In this document: positions 17,271-26,833 of the stretch, in pieces
Layout: every line of letters starts with the position of its first letter
Position numbering within the stretch: position 1 is the stretch's first letter
Assembly: GCA_028289405.1 (NCBI GenBank)
Contig: JANQPP010000006.1
Span: 1 to 64,000 of the forward strand
DNA from: Pirellulales bacterium
GTDB taxonomy: Bacteria > Planctomycetota > Planctomycetia > Pirellulales > JANQPP01
Reading direction: 5' to 3'
Length of the DNA: 64,000 bases
Position numbers and translations under genes: made by a program
The notes under the pieces: generated by a model
The model's database searches: none
What the model saw: only the letters and a program-made list of their open reading frames with translations
What the model was told of the DNA's origin: nothing

Positions 17271-18551
17271 ATGCATTCACGATATCTCCGTTGGGTGGCG
17301 GCAATGGCTATCGCCGCCGTACCATTTTCATCCAGCGAAGGTGACACGCTTCGCTGGGTCAATGGCCAATCCGGATCTTGGAATAACTTCTAAAACTGGC
17401 TTTCGGTGGAGTCGAACTTCCCGGTCGTGCCGCAGCATGAAACCTTCATGGACACGGCCTTGGTGGACAACGGCGGGACCGCGCTCGTCATGGAGACGGT
17501 GCCAGACGTGACCGGCCTCGATGTGGAAAACGGTACCGTCGAAATTCAAGACGGCGGCTCGCTCGGCGTCGTGGAAGCGGCGGGAATCGGCGAATCGGGC
17601 ACGCTTCAGCTTTCAGGCAATGGCACCTTTTCCGCCGGCTCGCTGGCCAATGCCGGAATTTTGAATCTGGCGGGTACCGGCGTCGCGCCCAGTGTATCTG
17701 GGGATTACTCCCAAACCGCCACCGGGGCGATTGCCGTCAGCATTCAAGATGGAGCCCATCCCGTGCTCAATGTGGACGGCAACGCGGATCTGGGCGGTAT
17801 TTTTCACGCGGCGGCGGGAAGCTCACCCCGCGAGGAAGATGTCGCGTTTGTCTACGCCACGCCTGATGGGCAATTGGTGAGCGGACTCGTCGAATACTCG
17901 GGGCCCGCCAATGATTTGGCCCTGCGGGTCAATCCGGAAACCGGCGAGGCCGAGATTTAACATCTGTCCAACTTCTTTCCGGACGTGGACATCATTGCCT
18001 ACTCCATCACTTCCGCCAGCGGAGCGCTCTCGCCCCAGGGTTGGCAGAGCCTTCAGGAAAGCGGTGAGGCGGGAGCCGATTGGGCGGAAGCCAATCCGAA
18101 CGCCAATGGCCTGTCCGAACTGAACCCCTCCACTTCTTCGTTGCTCACCACGGGAACGGTCCTGGGATTGGGCAGCCTGTTCACCCCGGGAAGTGAGCAA
18201 GATTTGATTTTCCAATATGCCACGGCGGGCGGCGAATTGCTGCTGGGGACCGTGGAATACGGCGAACTCTCCCTGGCGATGGAATTCCTCGCCGCCGATT
18301 TCAACAAGGACGGCACGGTCAACTTAGAGGACTTTAACACCTTGAAATCCAACTTCGGTTCCACCGACGCCACCATGGCCACGGGCGACACGAACATGGA
18401 CGGTGTGGTCAACTTGGCCGATTTTAACACGCTCAAGAATCAATTCGGCCAATCATCCTCGGCGGCGGTGCCAGAGCCAGGGTCGTGGCTCTTGATGATT
18501 CTGGCCGGCATTGCTCTGTTGTTACGTAAGTCCGGCAGGAAGCTCGTCTGA
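17271..18551 (+). pseudogene. PEP-CTERM / dockerin-like surface protein with two in-frame TAA codons
   Basis: Three stretches lie in one frame: 17271-17390 (signal peptide and LRWVNGQSGSWNNF), 17394-17957 (NWLSVESNFPVVPQ ... repeat-rich passenger ... NPETGEAEI) and 17961-18551 (HLSNFFPDVDIIAYSITS, two dockerin-like calcium loops, then AAVPEPGSWLLMILAGIALLL). They are separated only by TAA at 17391 and TAA at 17958. Sequence runs on sensibly across both, so this was one gene of 427 codons. An AAAGGA site precedes the ATG. Each TAA could come from CAA by one C-to-T change. The protein would have been exported and anchored by the exosortase pathway. The neighbouring PEP-CTERM gene is also broken. 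Confidence 0.8.
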
Positions 18552-18623
18552 CAAGCGGGTCAAGATGGATGCTTCTTGGTGGACCGACGAGTCTCCAAGC
18601 AGCATCAGAAAAGGAATGACGGG

Positions 18624-19652
18624 ATGGAAGAGAACAGGCAAAGGAAAGCGTTCACGCTAGTGGAATTGCTGGTCGTGATCGCCATCATTGGGGTGTTGGT
18701 CGCGCTGCTGTTGCCCGCCGTGCAATCGGCGCGGGAATCGGCCCGCCGGATGCAATGCACGAACAACCTCAAGCAGATCGGCCTGGCGATCGCCAATTAC
18801 GAGGTGACCAACCAACACTATCCGCCTGGCGCGGTGATGTTCGAGGGAAGCATGTGGTCCGCCTTTCTGCTCCCGTTTCTAGAGGAAACCGCCGCCAAGG
18901 ATGTAATGGTCTTCGGCGAAAACTCCTCGGGCAATTGGCAGTGGGCCTTTCCCAGCCCCTATGCCGAACTTCCCTCCGGCGACCAATTCCGCAACATTCG
19001 CATCATCGAAACGGTCTTCGAGACCTTTCGCTGTCCTTCGGCGGGGCTGCCGGCCCATCAATTGGACCATACCGCCGACGGCTGGTGGGTCATGTCACGT
19101 GTCCCCGCGTCTTACCTGGGCTGCGTGTCGGGCATCGCCAATCGGCAGCATCCTTCGATGCAGACTCTCCGCAAGGCGGACGGCGTGCTCTACGGCGTGC
19201 ATAAAGACCAAAATGACCAGCCGGTGCAGATCAAGAGCATCACCGATGGCATGAGCAACACCATCCTCGTGGGCGAAGCCGCGCATGACGTCTTCACGCA
19301 AGATGAGCGGGGAGACCAGCAGGAGCCGCAGCAAGGTAACCGCAAAGATCACTGGTACATCGGCAGCGACGACATCGACACTTCCCCCGCCATGGATCTT
19401 TCCGAGGGGCTGGGGTCGACGGGCGTGGCGATCAATCTGCACAAAGTCATCCAGCGGCTCGCGCCGGGCGAACGGCCTCCGCTGGGCTTCCACACCGAAG
19501 CGATGCAGCTTTCGTTCAGCAGCGAGCACTCGGGCGGGTGCCAAGTGGCCTTGTGCGACGGTTCGGTCCGCTTCATCAGTGAGACCATCGACGCCGCTAC
19601 TTGGTCTAATTTGGGGAACCGCGAAGACGGCTTGAGGCTCAGCGAGTTTTGA
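18624..19652 (+). CDS. DUF1559 pseudopilin-like protein (copy C)
   Basis: 342 residues from ATG 18624 (AGGA upstream); the frame is open from 18576 but those residues are unlikely. The prepilin-like signal ([21 protein letters not shown]), [28 protein letters not shown] and the C-terminal [15 protein letters not shown] identify the family. It lies 73 bases after the broken PEP-CTERM gene and may belong to the same transcript, which suggests that these secreted proteins and the pseudopilin are functionally linked. Confidence 0.93.
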   Translation: MEENRQRKAFTLVELLVVIAIIGVLVALLLPAVQSARESARRMQCTNNLKQIGLAIANYEVTNQHYPPGAVMFEGSMWSAFLLPFLEETAAKDVMVFGENSSGNWQWAFPSPYAELPSGDQFRNIRIIETVFETFRCPSAGLPAHQLDHTADGWWVMSRVPASYLGCVSGIANRQHPSMQTLRKADGVLYGVHKDQNDQPVQIKSITDGMSNTILVGEAAHDVFTQDERGDQQEPQQGNRKDHWYIGSDDIDTSPAMDLSEGLGSTGVAINLHKVIQRLAPGERPPLGFHTEAMQLSFSSEHSGGCQVALCDGSVRFISETIDAATWSNLGNREDGLRLSEF

Positions 19653-19736
19653 GCCTGAGAACTAGCGTTGCGCGGTTGACCCTTCTCTCTAATCTTTCGA
19701 ACGATTCACGAAATCGTTAACTCACAGGTGAGATGG

Positions 19737-20132
19737 ATGGAACCTCTTCATTCACTCGGCATTCGACGGGCAAGTTCCCTCGCCACGCTGCTCTTGGGCA
19801 GTTTCTTGCTTGCCGGCTGCGCTAGCGAGGAAGAGTCGGCCCGTGAAAAGTTCACCTCCGCTTATAGCGCGATTGCCGCAGGTGACACGGAAGCGGCCAT
19901 GGAACTGCTGGGGGAGTCGATCGAAACTTCGCCCACGTCTTACGCCTATTACCAGCGGGCGCGGCTACTCACGGACGCGGACAAAGTGGACGAGGCCCTC
20001 GCTGATTGCGAGGCCGGCTTGCAGCTCGAACCGGAGCACGCTGATTTGAAGTGGCTCCAGGACGAACTGCAAAAACCAGCCGACAAGCGGTTCAAGGGCC
20101 GCAACGCCAACCCGCCCAGTTTCTATAAATAA
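19737..20132 (+). CDS. small TPR-like lipoprotein
   Basis: About 131 residues from ATG 19737; GTG 19728 in the same frame is an alternative. A lipoprotein signal ends in the lipobox LLAGC, followed by Ala-Ser-Glu-Glu. The mature part has two to three helical repeats of TPR type (FTSAYSAIAAGDTEAAMELLGESIETSPTSYAYY; ADKVDEALADCEAGLQLEPEHADL). It would be a membrane-anchored periplasmic interaction protein. It is downstream of the DUF1559 gene and may accompany the pseudopilin system. Confidence 0.8.
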   Translation: MEPLHSLGIRRASSLATLLLGSFLLAGCASEEESAREKFTSAYSAIAAGDTEAAMELLGESIETSPTSYAYYQRARLLTDADKVDEALADCEAGLQLEPEHADLKWLQDELQKPADKRFKGRNANPPSFYK

Positions 20133-20144
20133 GCCGCCGTAGCA

Positions 20145-21305
20145 TCATTCAGATGCCGGCACCACTGCCGAACCATAACCGACTCCAGCATCGCTCTCGC
20201 CATATCCAGCCGCTTGTCCGAATCCCGTGCCGCCGGCTCCCCCATCGTGAGGCACCTCACCATAGCTGACCGTTGCGTAGCCAAGCCCCATTTCTCCTTC
20301 GGCAGGCATTTCGCCATAGCCGCCCATGGTTCCCGCTATCTGTTCAGTTTGGCCAGGTTCCGCGCCAACTTCGTTCGCATTAAAAAAGTACTTCCCTTGC
20401 CCAGAAATATTTGCCGAACCATTGGCGGCAGCCGGCGGAGCGGGGCTATCCGAGGCGGTTAAAATCCCCGTGGAATAGACCGTGAGACCGCCCAGAGCCG
20501 TCACACCTGCCAGGGCCAGGGACACGAGCTTCGCTTTGGCTAGTGACATCATACTCAGCACTCCTTGAGTTAAAGTCGCAACGTTGGCGGAAACCGTTCC
20601 CGCCGCCAGGGAGGAACTGGCCGCGTACACGCTCGCGGCCTTGACCGTGGTTAGCGCCAGCGCCGGCGGTACGCTGGCCTGCGCGAGGCTGCCCGAGAAG
20701 ATCGCCGTTAGCGCCGCTGCACCGATTGTGATGCCACGCCGCGTGAGCCGGTTTCGCAACAATTCCCGGCCACGCGCCAGCCGAGTGGTGACCGTGCCCA
20801 AGGGGATTCGCAGTTCACTCGCGGCCTCGCGCCTTGTCCGTCCGCTCAAGTCGCAGAGCACGATGACCGTCCGCAGCTTTTCCGGCAGGCGGAGCAGCTC
20901 CTCATCGAGGACCTGCTTCACTTCGCGGGCCACGCCGTTTTCGGGCGCGGCGATCGAATTTGGGTGAACGGCTTCACGGACGCGGGACTGGCGTTTTTGG
21001 ATCATGCGTCTGGCTTGGATCGCCGTGCGATGAGCGACGCGGTAGAGCCAGCCGCCCACCGCTTCGGTGGATTGGATGGAAGCCGCCTTGTGCGCCAGGA
21101 CCAGAAACGTGGCCTGGAAGGCGTCTTCCGCGTCATGCACGTTGCCCAGCACGCGGCGGCAGACACCCAGCACCATGGGGCCATGCCGCGTGACGAGAGA
21201 CAGAAATGCCGCCTCGTCGCCGCTGTCGCGGAACCGCCGCAACAGCCGGGCGTCGCTGGCGGCCACGCGCTGGATGTTCGTTCTCTCGGGAATGCGGTTT
21301 GTCAT
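20145..21305 (-). CDS. ECF-type RNA polymerase sigma factor with C-terminal extension
   Basis: 386 residues. Residues about 20-95 match sigma region 2 (LVTRHGPMVLGVCRRVLGNVHDAEDAFQATFLVL) and residues about 125-185 region 4 (LPEKLRTVIVLCDLSGRTRREAASELRIPLGTVTTRLARGRELL). After the sigma part, about 200 residues are appended: a stretch with a hydrophobic segment (LVSLALAGVTALGGLTVYSTG) and a low-complexity Gly/Tyr/Glu-rich tail. Extended ECF factors are common in planctomycetes. A single membrane helix behind region 4 would allow control by membrane tethering; this is inference. Confidence 0.9.
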   Translation of the reverse strand: MTNRIPERTNIQRVAASDARLLRRFRDSGDEAAFLSLVTRHGPMVLGVCRRVLGNVHDAEDAFQATFLVLAHKAASIQSTEAVGGWLYRVAHRTAIQARRMIQKRQSRVREAVHPNSIAAPENGVAREVKQVLDEELLRLPEKLRTVIVLCDLSGRTRREAASELRIPLGTVTTRLARGRELLRNRLTRRGITIGAAALTAIFSGSLAQASVPPALALTTVKAASVYAASSSLAAGTVSANVATLTQGVLSMMSLAKAKLVSLALAGVTALGGLTVYSTGILTASDSPAPPAAANGSANISGQGKYFFNANEVGAEPGQTEQIAGTMGGYGEMPAEGEMGLGYATVSYGEVPHDGGAGGTGFGQAAGYGESDAGVGYGSAVVPASE

Positions 21306-21598
21306 GAATTGGCGAATATCCGGAACGTGTTCTCCCGCCCGAAAGCGGGGCCTCTACTTGTTACAGTGTCTCCCCGAACGGATTTGTTTTCAAAAATCCA
21401 GAGAATTTTGTGTGCTGGCCCACGAGGTTTTATCTCTATCAGCGGATGGCCTCCGCTAAAATGAACGTCGGAGGCAGATATAGCGGCGGACGTTCTGGTG
21501 CCACTGCTGGATTGCCCAGAATCGGGGGCTGAATCCTGCCGGTGACCGTTATTCCCTGGGTAACGAGCACCCAGTCCACGAAACCTTGGAGCCGCCTA

Positions 21599-22033
21599 AT
21601 GGCCAAAGAACAAGAACTGATCGAGCTTCTCGCCCAACATGTTCCGGAGATAGCCAGCGGTGCCGTGCGGGTCGCCGCAGTGGCCCGGGAACCCGGGTAT
21701 CTCTCAAAAGTCGCGTTGGAGAGTCAGGAGAACGATCTCGATCAGGTCGCCGTTTGCGTGGGAACGCGAGGCTCACGCATCAAGGCGATTGTGGAGGCCA
21801 TGCGGGGAGAACGCGTGGACCTCCTGCGTTGGAGCGAAGATCCACAAACCTTGGTGCGAAATGCAATGCAGCCTGCCGACACGCGGGCCGTGGTAATCGA
21901 TTCCGATCAAAACCGTGCCATCATTTTTGTGAAGACAGACGACAGGGCACTTGCCTTTGGGATTCGTGACAGGCGGCGACTGCAAGTTGCTTCCCGCCTC
22001 ACGCGGCACGAGATTGTGATTGAACTGGTGTAA
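21599..22033 (+). CDS. stand-alone NusA-like KH-domain protein
   Basis: 144 residues from ATG 21599; the frame is open from 21542 without a convincing start. The sequence follows the KH1-KH2 region of NusA: HVPEIASGAVRVAAVAREPGYLSKVALES, then CVGTRGSRIKAIVEAMRGERVDLLRWSEDPQTLVRNAMQPA, and a second copy that is less conserved (RAIIFVKTDDRALAFGIRDRR...). The NusA N-terminal and S1 domains are missing. KH1 retains the G-x-x-G-type loop (GTRG); the second domain has lost the usual G-x-x-G (IRDRR). It probably binds RNA. It is either a degenerate NusA paralogue or a dedicated small regulator. Confidence 0.8.
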   Translation: MAKEQELIELLAQHVPEIASGAVRVAAVAREPGYLSKVALESQENDLDQVAVCVGTRGSRIKAIVEAMRGERVDLLRWSEDPQTLVRNAMQPADTRAVVIDSDQNRAIIFVKTDDRALAFGIRDRRRLQVASRLTRHEIVIELV

Positions 22034-22041
22034 AGCCACGG

Positions 22042-22272
22042 AGTATTACCAGTCCGATCGCTTAAGCACAATGCGGTTCGAAAATATTCGTCATCGCGCG
22101 AAGATCCACGATTGCAGGCAACACACGCGGGCACGGTAATTAGGTCCGACGGTCTCGGCTTTGCAAAGATATTCTTTGGCGGAATGTGATCATCGGTCAC
22201 TTCACCAAACTGTCCACAAAATAGGCACGTACCAGCGAAAGTGACGTTTTTCCCATTGCACGATTCAAGCAC
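22042..22272 (-). pseudogene. HNH-type nuclease gene, truncated N-terminal fragment
   Basis: The first 76 codons of a minus-strand frame show a zinc-binding HNH-like pattern: CLFCGQFGEVTDDHIPPKNIF, then VPACVACNRGSSRDDEYFR. The two CxxC pairs (residues 16/19 and 50/53) and DDH fit small HNH proteins. After about residue 76 the similarity to a folded protein stops, and the frame runs antisense into the NusA-like gene to 21907. The 3' half appears lost, so this is probably a remnant. Confidence 0.55.
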
Positions 22273-22297
22273 AAATCCTGACGTTCACGCTAACACT

Positions 22298-24226
22298 TCA
22301 CACCGAAGAGATCGTGCCGTTGCCTTCCAGGTAGGTGTAGCCGTGAATGCCGCTTTCGTAGAAGCGGAGCAGGTCGCCGGCCTGACGGTCGTCGATGCGG
22401 GACTTCCGCACGGCGGTCTCCACGGAAGCCCGCAGCCGGGCCATCATGCCCGCCACGTCGAATTCGACGTACTCCAGCACCTGTTGCACCGTGTCTCCCT
22501 TGACGATGTTGTCAATCACCACGTCTCCCGACTCGTCCAGGCTGACATGCACGGCATGCGTATCGCCGAACAGATTATGCATGTCTCCCAGGATTTCCTG
22601 GTAGGCGCCGATCAGCAGAAAGGCCAGGCAATAGTCCCCCTCGGTCTGGGGATGCAGGGGCAACGTGCGATGCATGTCGTGCCCATGCACGAAGCGGTCG
22701 ATCTTGCCATCGGAATCGCAGGTGATATCGGCCAGGATGCCGCGTTGGGTGGGCGGTTCGTCCAGCCGCTGGATGGGCATCACCGGAAAGATCTGTTCAA
22801 TGGCCCAGCTATCGGGTAGCGACTGGAATAGGGAAAAATTGCAGAAATAAATATCCGCCAACATGTCATCCAGGACCCACAAATCCTCCGGCACGAAATC
22901 GAGCCGCGCGACCAGTTCGTGAATCCTGCGCAAGATGCCCCAATAGAGGTTTTCGGCTAGGCCCCGGTCGGCCAGGCCGAGATGTCCCCCGTGGAACAGA
23001 CTGGTGGCCATTTCCAAGGCCTGCTGGGCATCGTTGTAGCTTTCCAGCACGTTCTCCAGCTTGAGCTCCTTGTACGTGCTGGCCAGATCCAGCAGCGGCG
23101 GCTCCGCGTCCTCGGGCACTTCGGGGATCGATTCCCGGGCGCCCGATTCGGATACTCCCAGTACGTTGCTCACCAGCAGGCTGTGAAACGCGGTGGCGGC
23201 GCGGCCGCTCTCGGAGACGATCGTCGGGTGCGGTACGTTCGCTTCGTCGCAGACGGCCTGAATATGGTAGACGACATCCCGGGCATATTGGCCGAGCGTG
23301 TAATTGACGCTGGACTCCGTGCTAGTGCGGGAACCCTGGTAGTCGATGCCCAGGCCGCCGCCGACGTCCAGGTATTGCAGGCCCGCGCCGGCTTGGTGCA
23401 ATTCGACATAAACGCGGGCCGCTTCATTCACGGCGGTCTTGATGTTGCGGATGTTCGTGATCTGGCTTCCCAAATGGAAGTGGAGCAGCTTGAAGCAATC
23501 CGCCATGCCGAGTGATTGGAGTTTTTCTAGCGCGAGCAGCACTTCGCTCACGGTGAGGCCGAATTTGGAACGGGAACCTCCGCAATTCTGCCACCGGCCC
23601 GAGCCGGGGCTGGCCAGCTTGATCCGAAATCCCAAGGAGGGACGGGCCTGCAATCGCTGGGCCGCTTCCAGGGCCAGGTCGAGTTCCGAAAACTTTTCCA
23701 CGACCAAGGTGATTCGCCGGCCAATCTTCTCGGCCAGCATCACCATTTCAATGTATTCGGAATCCTTGAAACCGTTGCAGACGATGGGCGTGTCGTTATC
23801 CGCCAGGGCGATGACCGCGAGTAATTCTGGCTTGCTGCCCGCCTCCAGCCCAAATTGAAACGGGCGGCCAAACTCCAGCACCTCCTCCACGACTTGCCGC
23901 TGCTGATTGACCTTGATCGGATAGACGCAGAAATACTCGCCCTGATAAGCGTATTCATCCCGGGCCTTGGCGAACGCCTCGTGCAGCGACTGAAGTCGAT
24001 GCCGCAGCACATCTCCAAAGCGGATCAAGACGGGCATCTCGATACCGCGCTGTTGCAGCCGGTCCACGAGGTCGCGTACGTCGATGGAGCGCCCATCCTC
24101 CGGATCGGAATGCACGCAGAGATGGCCGGCGGCATTGATCGAGAAGTAGCCTTCTCCCCACCGGCGGACGCCATAAGTTTCCAATGCGTCCTCGATGGAC
24201 CAAGGGGCTGATTCAATGATCGCCAT
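22298..24226 (-). CDS. speA: biosynthetic arginine decarboxylase
   Basis: 642 residues, the full length of the SpeA family. It converts arginine to agmatine, the first step of one route to polyamines, with PLP. The PLP lysine is about Lys105 in VYPIKVNQQ. Further family blocks are LEAGSKPELLAVIAL, FKDSEYIE, LHFHLGSQITNIRNIK, YLDVGGGLGIDYQGS and PTIVSESGRA. No partner genes for agmatine breakdown lie beside it; the gene seems to stand alone. Confidence 0.96.
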   Translation of the reverse strand: MAIIESAPWSIEDALETYGVRRWGEGYFSINAAGHLCVHSDPEDGRSIDVRDLVDRLQQRGIEMPVLIRFGDVLRHRLQSLHEAFAKARDEYAYQGEYFCVYPIKVNQQRQVVEEVLEFGRPFQFGLEAGSKPELLAVIALADNDTPIVCNGFKDSEYIEMVMLAEKIGRRITLVVEKFSELDLALEAAQRLQARPSLGFRIKLASPGSGRWQNCGGSRSKFGLTVSEVLLALEKLQSLGMADCFKLLHFHLGSQITNIRNIKTAVNEAARVYVELHQAGAGLQYLDVGGGLGIDYQGSRTSTESSVNYTLGQYARDVVYHIQAVCDEANVPHPTIVSESGRAATAFHSLLVSNVLGVSESGARESIPEVPEDAEPPLLDLASTYKELKLENVLESYNDAQQALEMATSLFHGGHLGLADRGLAENLYWGILRRIHELVARLDFVPEDLWVLDDMLADIYFCNFSLFQSLPDSWAIEQIFPVMPIQRLDEPPTQRGILADITCDSDGKIDRFVHGHDMHRTLPLHPQTEGDYCLAFLLIGAYQEILGDMHNLFGDTHAVHVSLDESGDVVIDNIVKGDTVQQVLEYVEFDVAGMMARLRASVETAVRKSRIDDRQAGDLLRFYESGIHGYTYLEGNGTISSV

Positions 24227-24442
24227 GGGGGTCTTGCCTTGGTGGAGGGTTGGTAATCGCGCAATCGGTCACGCAGGCGGAGCATTCTAAGAAAACGGAG
24301 CATCGTGGAAAAGAGACCTCGGCAAGCGCCGTCCCATCGGTGGTGCATCCGCTGACATCGAGATCGATGAGACTGAGATCCATCGACAAGGACGCCCATC
24401 GCATGCCCTCTGCCATGCTCTCACGAGAGGGACACACGATCA

Positions 24443-25375
24443 TCATTTCTCACCAGGAATCCACTCCCTAGGCACGAATGCGAGCAGTGCCACGAACATG
24501 CTGAATGCGAATACCAACCAGCCGGTCACCAGGCCGATGAAACACCAATACGGAACGGCCAACAAAAGCAGCAACGGACGCACCCGGCGATTCCAAATCA
24601 ACAACGCGAAGAGTATTTCAAACAGCACCATGCCGTGGCTGAGGCCGTTGATCACCAGAAGCTGGTCGTGCAGCCACGTGAGGTCGAGAACACGGGATTC
24701 GCTGCGGGCCAGCAGCCACCAGGCCGCTCCGCCGTTCCACCAGGTGTTGCCTGCCAGCTTCGTGAGCGCCATCACGCCATAGAATCCCGCTAGGTGAAGC
24801 TGAATCAGCCGCCGGGCGATGGTGGCGGTGGTGCATGTTTCCTGGCCGGTGTCGGTGTCGAAATCGCCTGGATTTTTCCGCCGCCGTCTCCGCGCCGCAT
24901 CAATTGAAAAGCGGCGGCCGCAAGGGGCCAGGCACAAGTAGAGCAGAAGCATGGCCAGGACATGCTCCGCCTGGCCGTGGATCATGGGAGCGCGATGCAC
25001 GTACGAAAGAAACACGATGATTGATGCGATGCATGCGGCACGCGTCAAAAAGCCCACCGTGAGGGCCAACGCACAGGCCAGTCCGGCGGCATGTATGGTC
25101 CACAACCCGGGCACGGTGCGGAAATAATCGAACAGGGAAAACTTATACTCCCCCCGCATCCGCTCGATCATCTCCAGCGGCAAAAGCCCCTGGGGGCCAA
25201 ACCAATTCACCAGATCGGGCGAGAAGCTGACCAACCACAAACACAGCAAACCTCCCACTCCGATCCGCAGCAGGCACAAATCGTCGGGCGAGCTGGGCAT
25301 GAACCAAAAGTGATTCCACCCACGTCCTACATCCTCCGAGAGGGCATTTGCCTCCTGTTCCCACGAAGCGGTCAC
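24443..25375 (-). CDS. HTTM-domain membrane protein
   Basis: About 310 residues with a GTG start at 25375 that overlaps the TGA of the upstream gene (GTGA), a sign of translational coupling; the frame continues upstream but that part is antisense-like and rich in Arg and Gly. Residues DLCLLRIGVGGLLCLWLVSF open a multi-helix membrane domain of the HTTM type (related to the vitamin-K-dependent carboxylase fold), with APMIHGQAEHVLAMLLLYLCLAPCGRRFSID and LIQLHLAGFYGVMALTKLAGNTWWNGGA typical of the family. The activity of bacterial HTTM proteins is mostly unknown. Confidence 0.85.
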   Translation of the reverse strand: MTASWEQEANALSEDVGRGWNHFWFMPSSPDDLCLLRIGVGGLLCLWLVSFSPDLVNWFGPQGLLPLEMIERMRGEYKFSLFDYFRTVPGLWTIHAAGLACALALTVGFLTRAACIASIIVFLSYVHRAPMIHGQAEHVLAMLLLYLCLAPCGRRFSIDAARRRRRKNPGDFDTDTGQETCTTATIARRLIQLHLAGFYGVMALTKLAGNTWWNGGAAWWLLARSESRVLDLTWLHDQLLVINGLSHGMVLFEILFALLIWNRRVRPLLLLLAVPYWCFIGLVTGWLVFAFSMFVALLAFVPREWIPGEK

Positions 25376-26025
25376 GGGCCGTCCTCCTGGGCCGGCGCGA
25401 CCTCCAACGCCTCGGACCGCTTGAGAAGTTGGACCTCCCCTTGAAAGACGGTCGCTTTCGCCTCGTAGACGGGACGCAAGTAGTCCTCTCCATCCGGATC
25501 GGTATCGCGGGCCACTTCCGCCGTGCTCAGCGGCACATGCGCCATTACGCGGACCGTCGCTTCTTCTTGGTTCCAACGATTCAAATAATAGCTGGCTAGG
25601 GCGCGGGGGATTTCAACTTCCCAAGTTTCGCTCCGCGCGAAGTCGGCGGCAGTGTTCGCTAGCAATTGCAGGCGATGAAACCGGGGGCTGCCCGGGATTT
25701 TCCTCGTGGGCAGGCGAAAGGATTGGCCCCCCTCAGCCCCTTCACTCCACTCGACAGTCAAGAAATGGTCCAGATCCTCCTCCGGGCCATGCGTGAAGTG
25801 AAACCGTGACGTGTAATCGACCATCAAATGCAGTGGCGCCAAATACGGGCGGAACACGTCGAGCAGCCTGATTTGCAACGGCGAGGGACTTGTCGACGTT
25901 AGCGCGACGGCAATGGTGCACAAATGCATGAACAACAACAGCGAGACCACGCTGCGCGTGCCCGCCTTCCAAGCAAACGGTTCGGAGCCCGGGTTCGAAA
26001 ACCTATTTTCCTGAATTGGCGGCAT
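25372..26025 (-). CDS. HTTM-associated membrane-anchored protein
   Basis: 217 residues with one N-terminal membrane helix (SVVSLLLFMHLCTIAVALT). The rest is predicted extracytoplasmic, with DVFRPYLAPLHLMVDYTSRFHFTHG and a C-terminal charged stretch. The stop overlaps the GTG of the HTTM gene by four bases, so the two proteins are likely made together and may form a complex. No catalytic motif is visible. Confidence 0.8.
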   Translation of the reverse strand: MPPIQENRFSNPGSEPFAWKAGTRSVVSLLLFMHLCTIAVALTSTSPSPLQIRLLDVFRPYLAPLHLMVDYTSRFHFTHGPEEDLDHFLTVEWSEGAEGGQSFRLPTRKIPGSPRFHRLQLLANTAADFARSETWEVEIPRALASYYLNRWNQEEATVRVMAHVPLSTAEVARDTDPDGEDYLRPVYEAKATVFQGEVQLLKRSEALEVAPAQEDGP

Positions 26026-26144
26026 GGCTTGACGGTTGAGTTACCGCGGAGTGCTTCAAAATCAGAGGAATTCCAAGGTTGACCAGCTTCCTGGTTCCAG
26101 GTTGCCGCGTCAATACGAGGCGTCAACGGCGAGCCCTAACTGCT

Positions 26145-26627
26145 TCAGCTACCGGCGGGTTTCAAAAAGCTCATGTGCAGTTCGGCATGACGCAGGTTGA
26201 ACTGATCCCATTCTTCCCGCGTTAAATCCCCGAGAAACGGATGCCGGGCACGCTCGGGCTCCGCTTCCAGGCGGGCACACACTTCGCGAATTTCTTGCAG
26301 GGCTTCTTCGGTGCTGACATTTTCGGGGGGATCAACGGTCGCGGCCAATGCGGGCGGGAACTTAAACCCCGCCGGAAGTGTCTTGGTGAGCATCTTCTTT
26401 TTCATGAATTTCAGCATGATCCGCATGGGCAAAGGCGCCTGGAAATTCATGCCATCCAAGGAACCCCGAAAAGCGCCGGCCAAGTGTTTTAGGGCTTGAC
26501 CGAGGGACCAATTCCCCACCGCTTCAACTTCCCCCGCCGCCAAAGCTTCGGCATCCGCTAGGAATTCTGTGTAAGTGCCGTAGGAAACCGTCCGTCTTCC
26601 CTCCGCGGTTTTGGAATCCACTGCCAT
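26145..26627 (-). CDS. DUF1569 family protein (DinB-like fold)
   Basis: 160 residues. VGNWSLGQALKHLAGAFRGSLDG, the long middle helix and the final LRHAELHMSFL match the DUF1569 group of DinB/YfiT-like four-helix proteins. The likely metal-binding histidines are in LKHLA and LRHAELHMSF. The function is unknown; stress or thiol-related roles are known only for relatives. It appears monocistronic. Confidence 0.8.
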   Translation of the reverse strand: MAVDSKTAEGRRTVSYGTYTEFLADAEALAAGEVEAVGNWSLGQALKHLAGAFRGSLDGMNFQAPLPMRIMLKFMKKKMLTKTLPAGFKFPPALAATVDPPENVSTEEALQEIREVCARLEAEPERARHPFLGDLTREEWDQFNLRHAELHMSFLKPAGS

Positions 26628-26833
26628 GCCACGCTCCCTTCGCCTTGAAATTGAAGCCGATCAAGCGACGCCAAACAGCATAACTCGGCTCAAATGTCTT
26701 GGGGAGCGGCGAGGATTTTGACGTGGTGGATTAGGGGTGCGGTGTCCCGTCCAGGGAAAAGCACTGCAAGGCCGTGGAATTGTCCACGGCAATGGGGACG
26801 AAACAAAGCGATTCCTTTCCCCGCGATTTGGCG

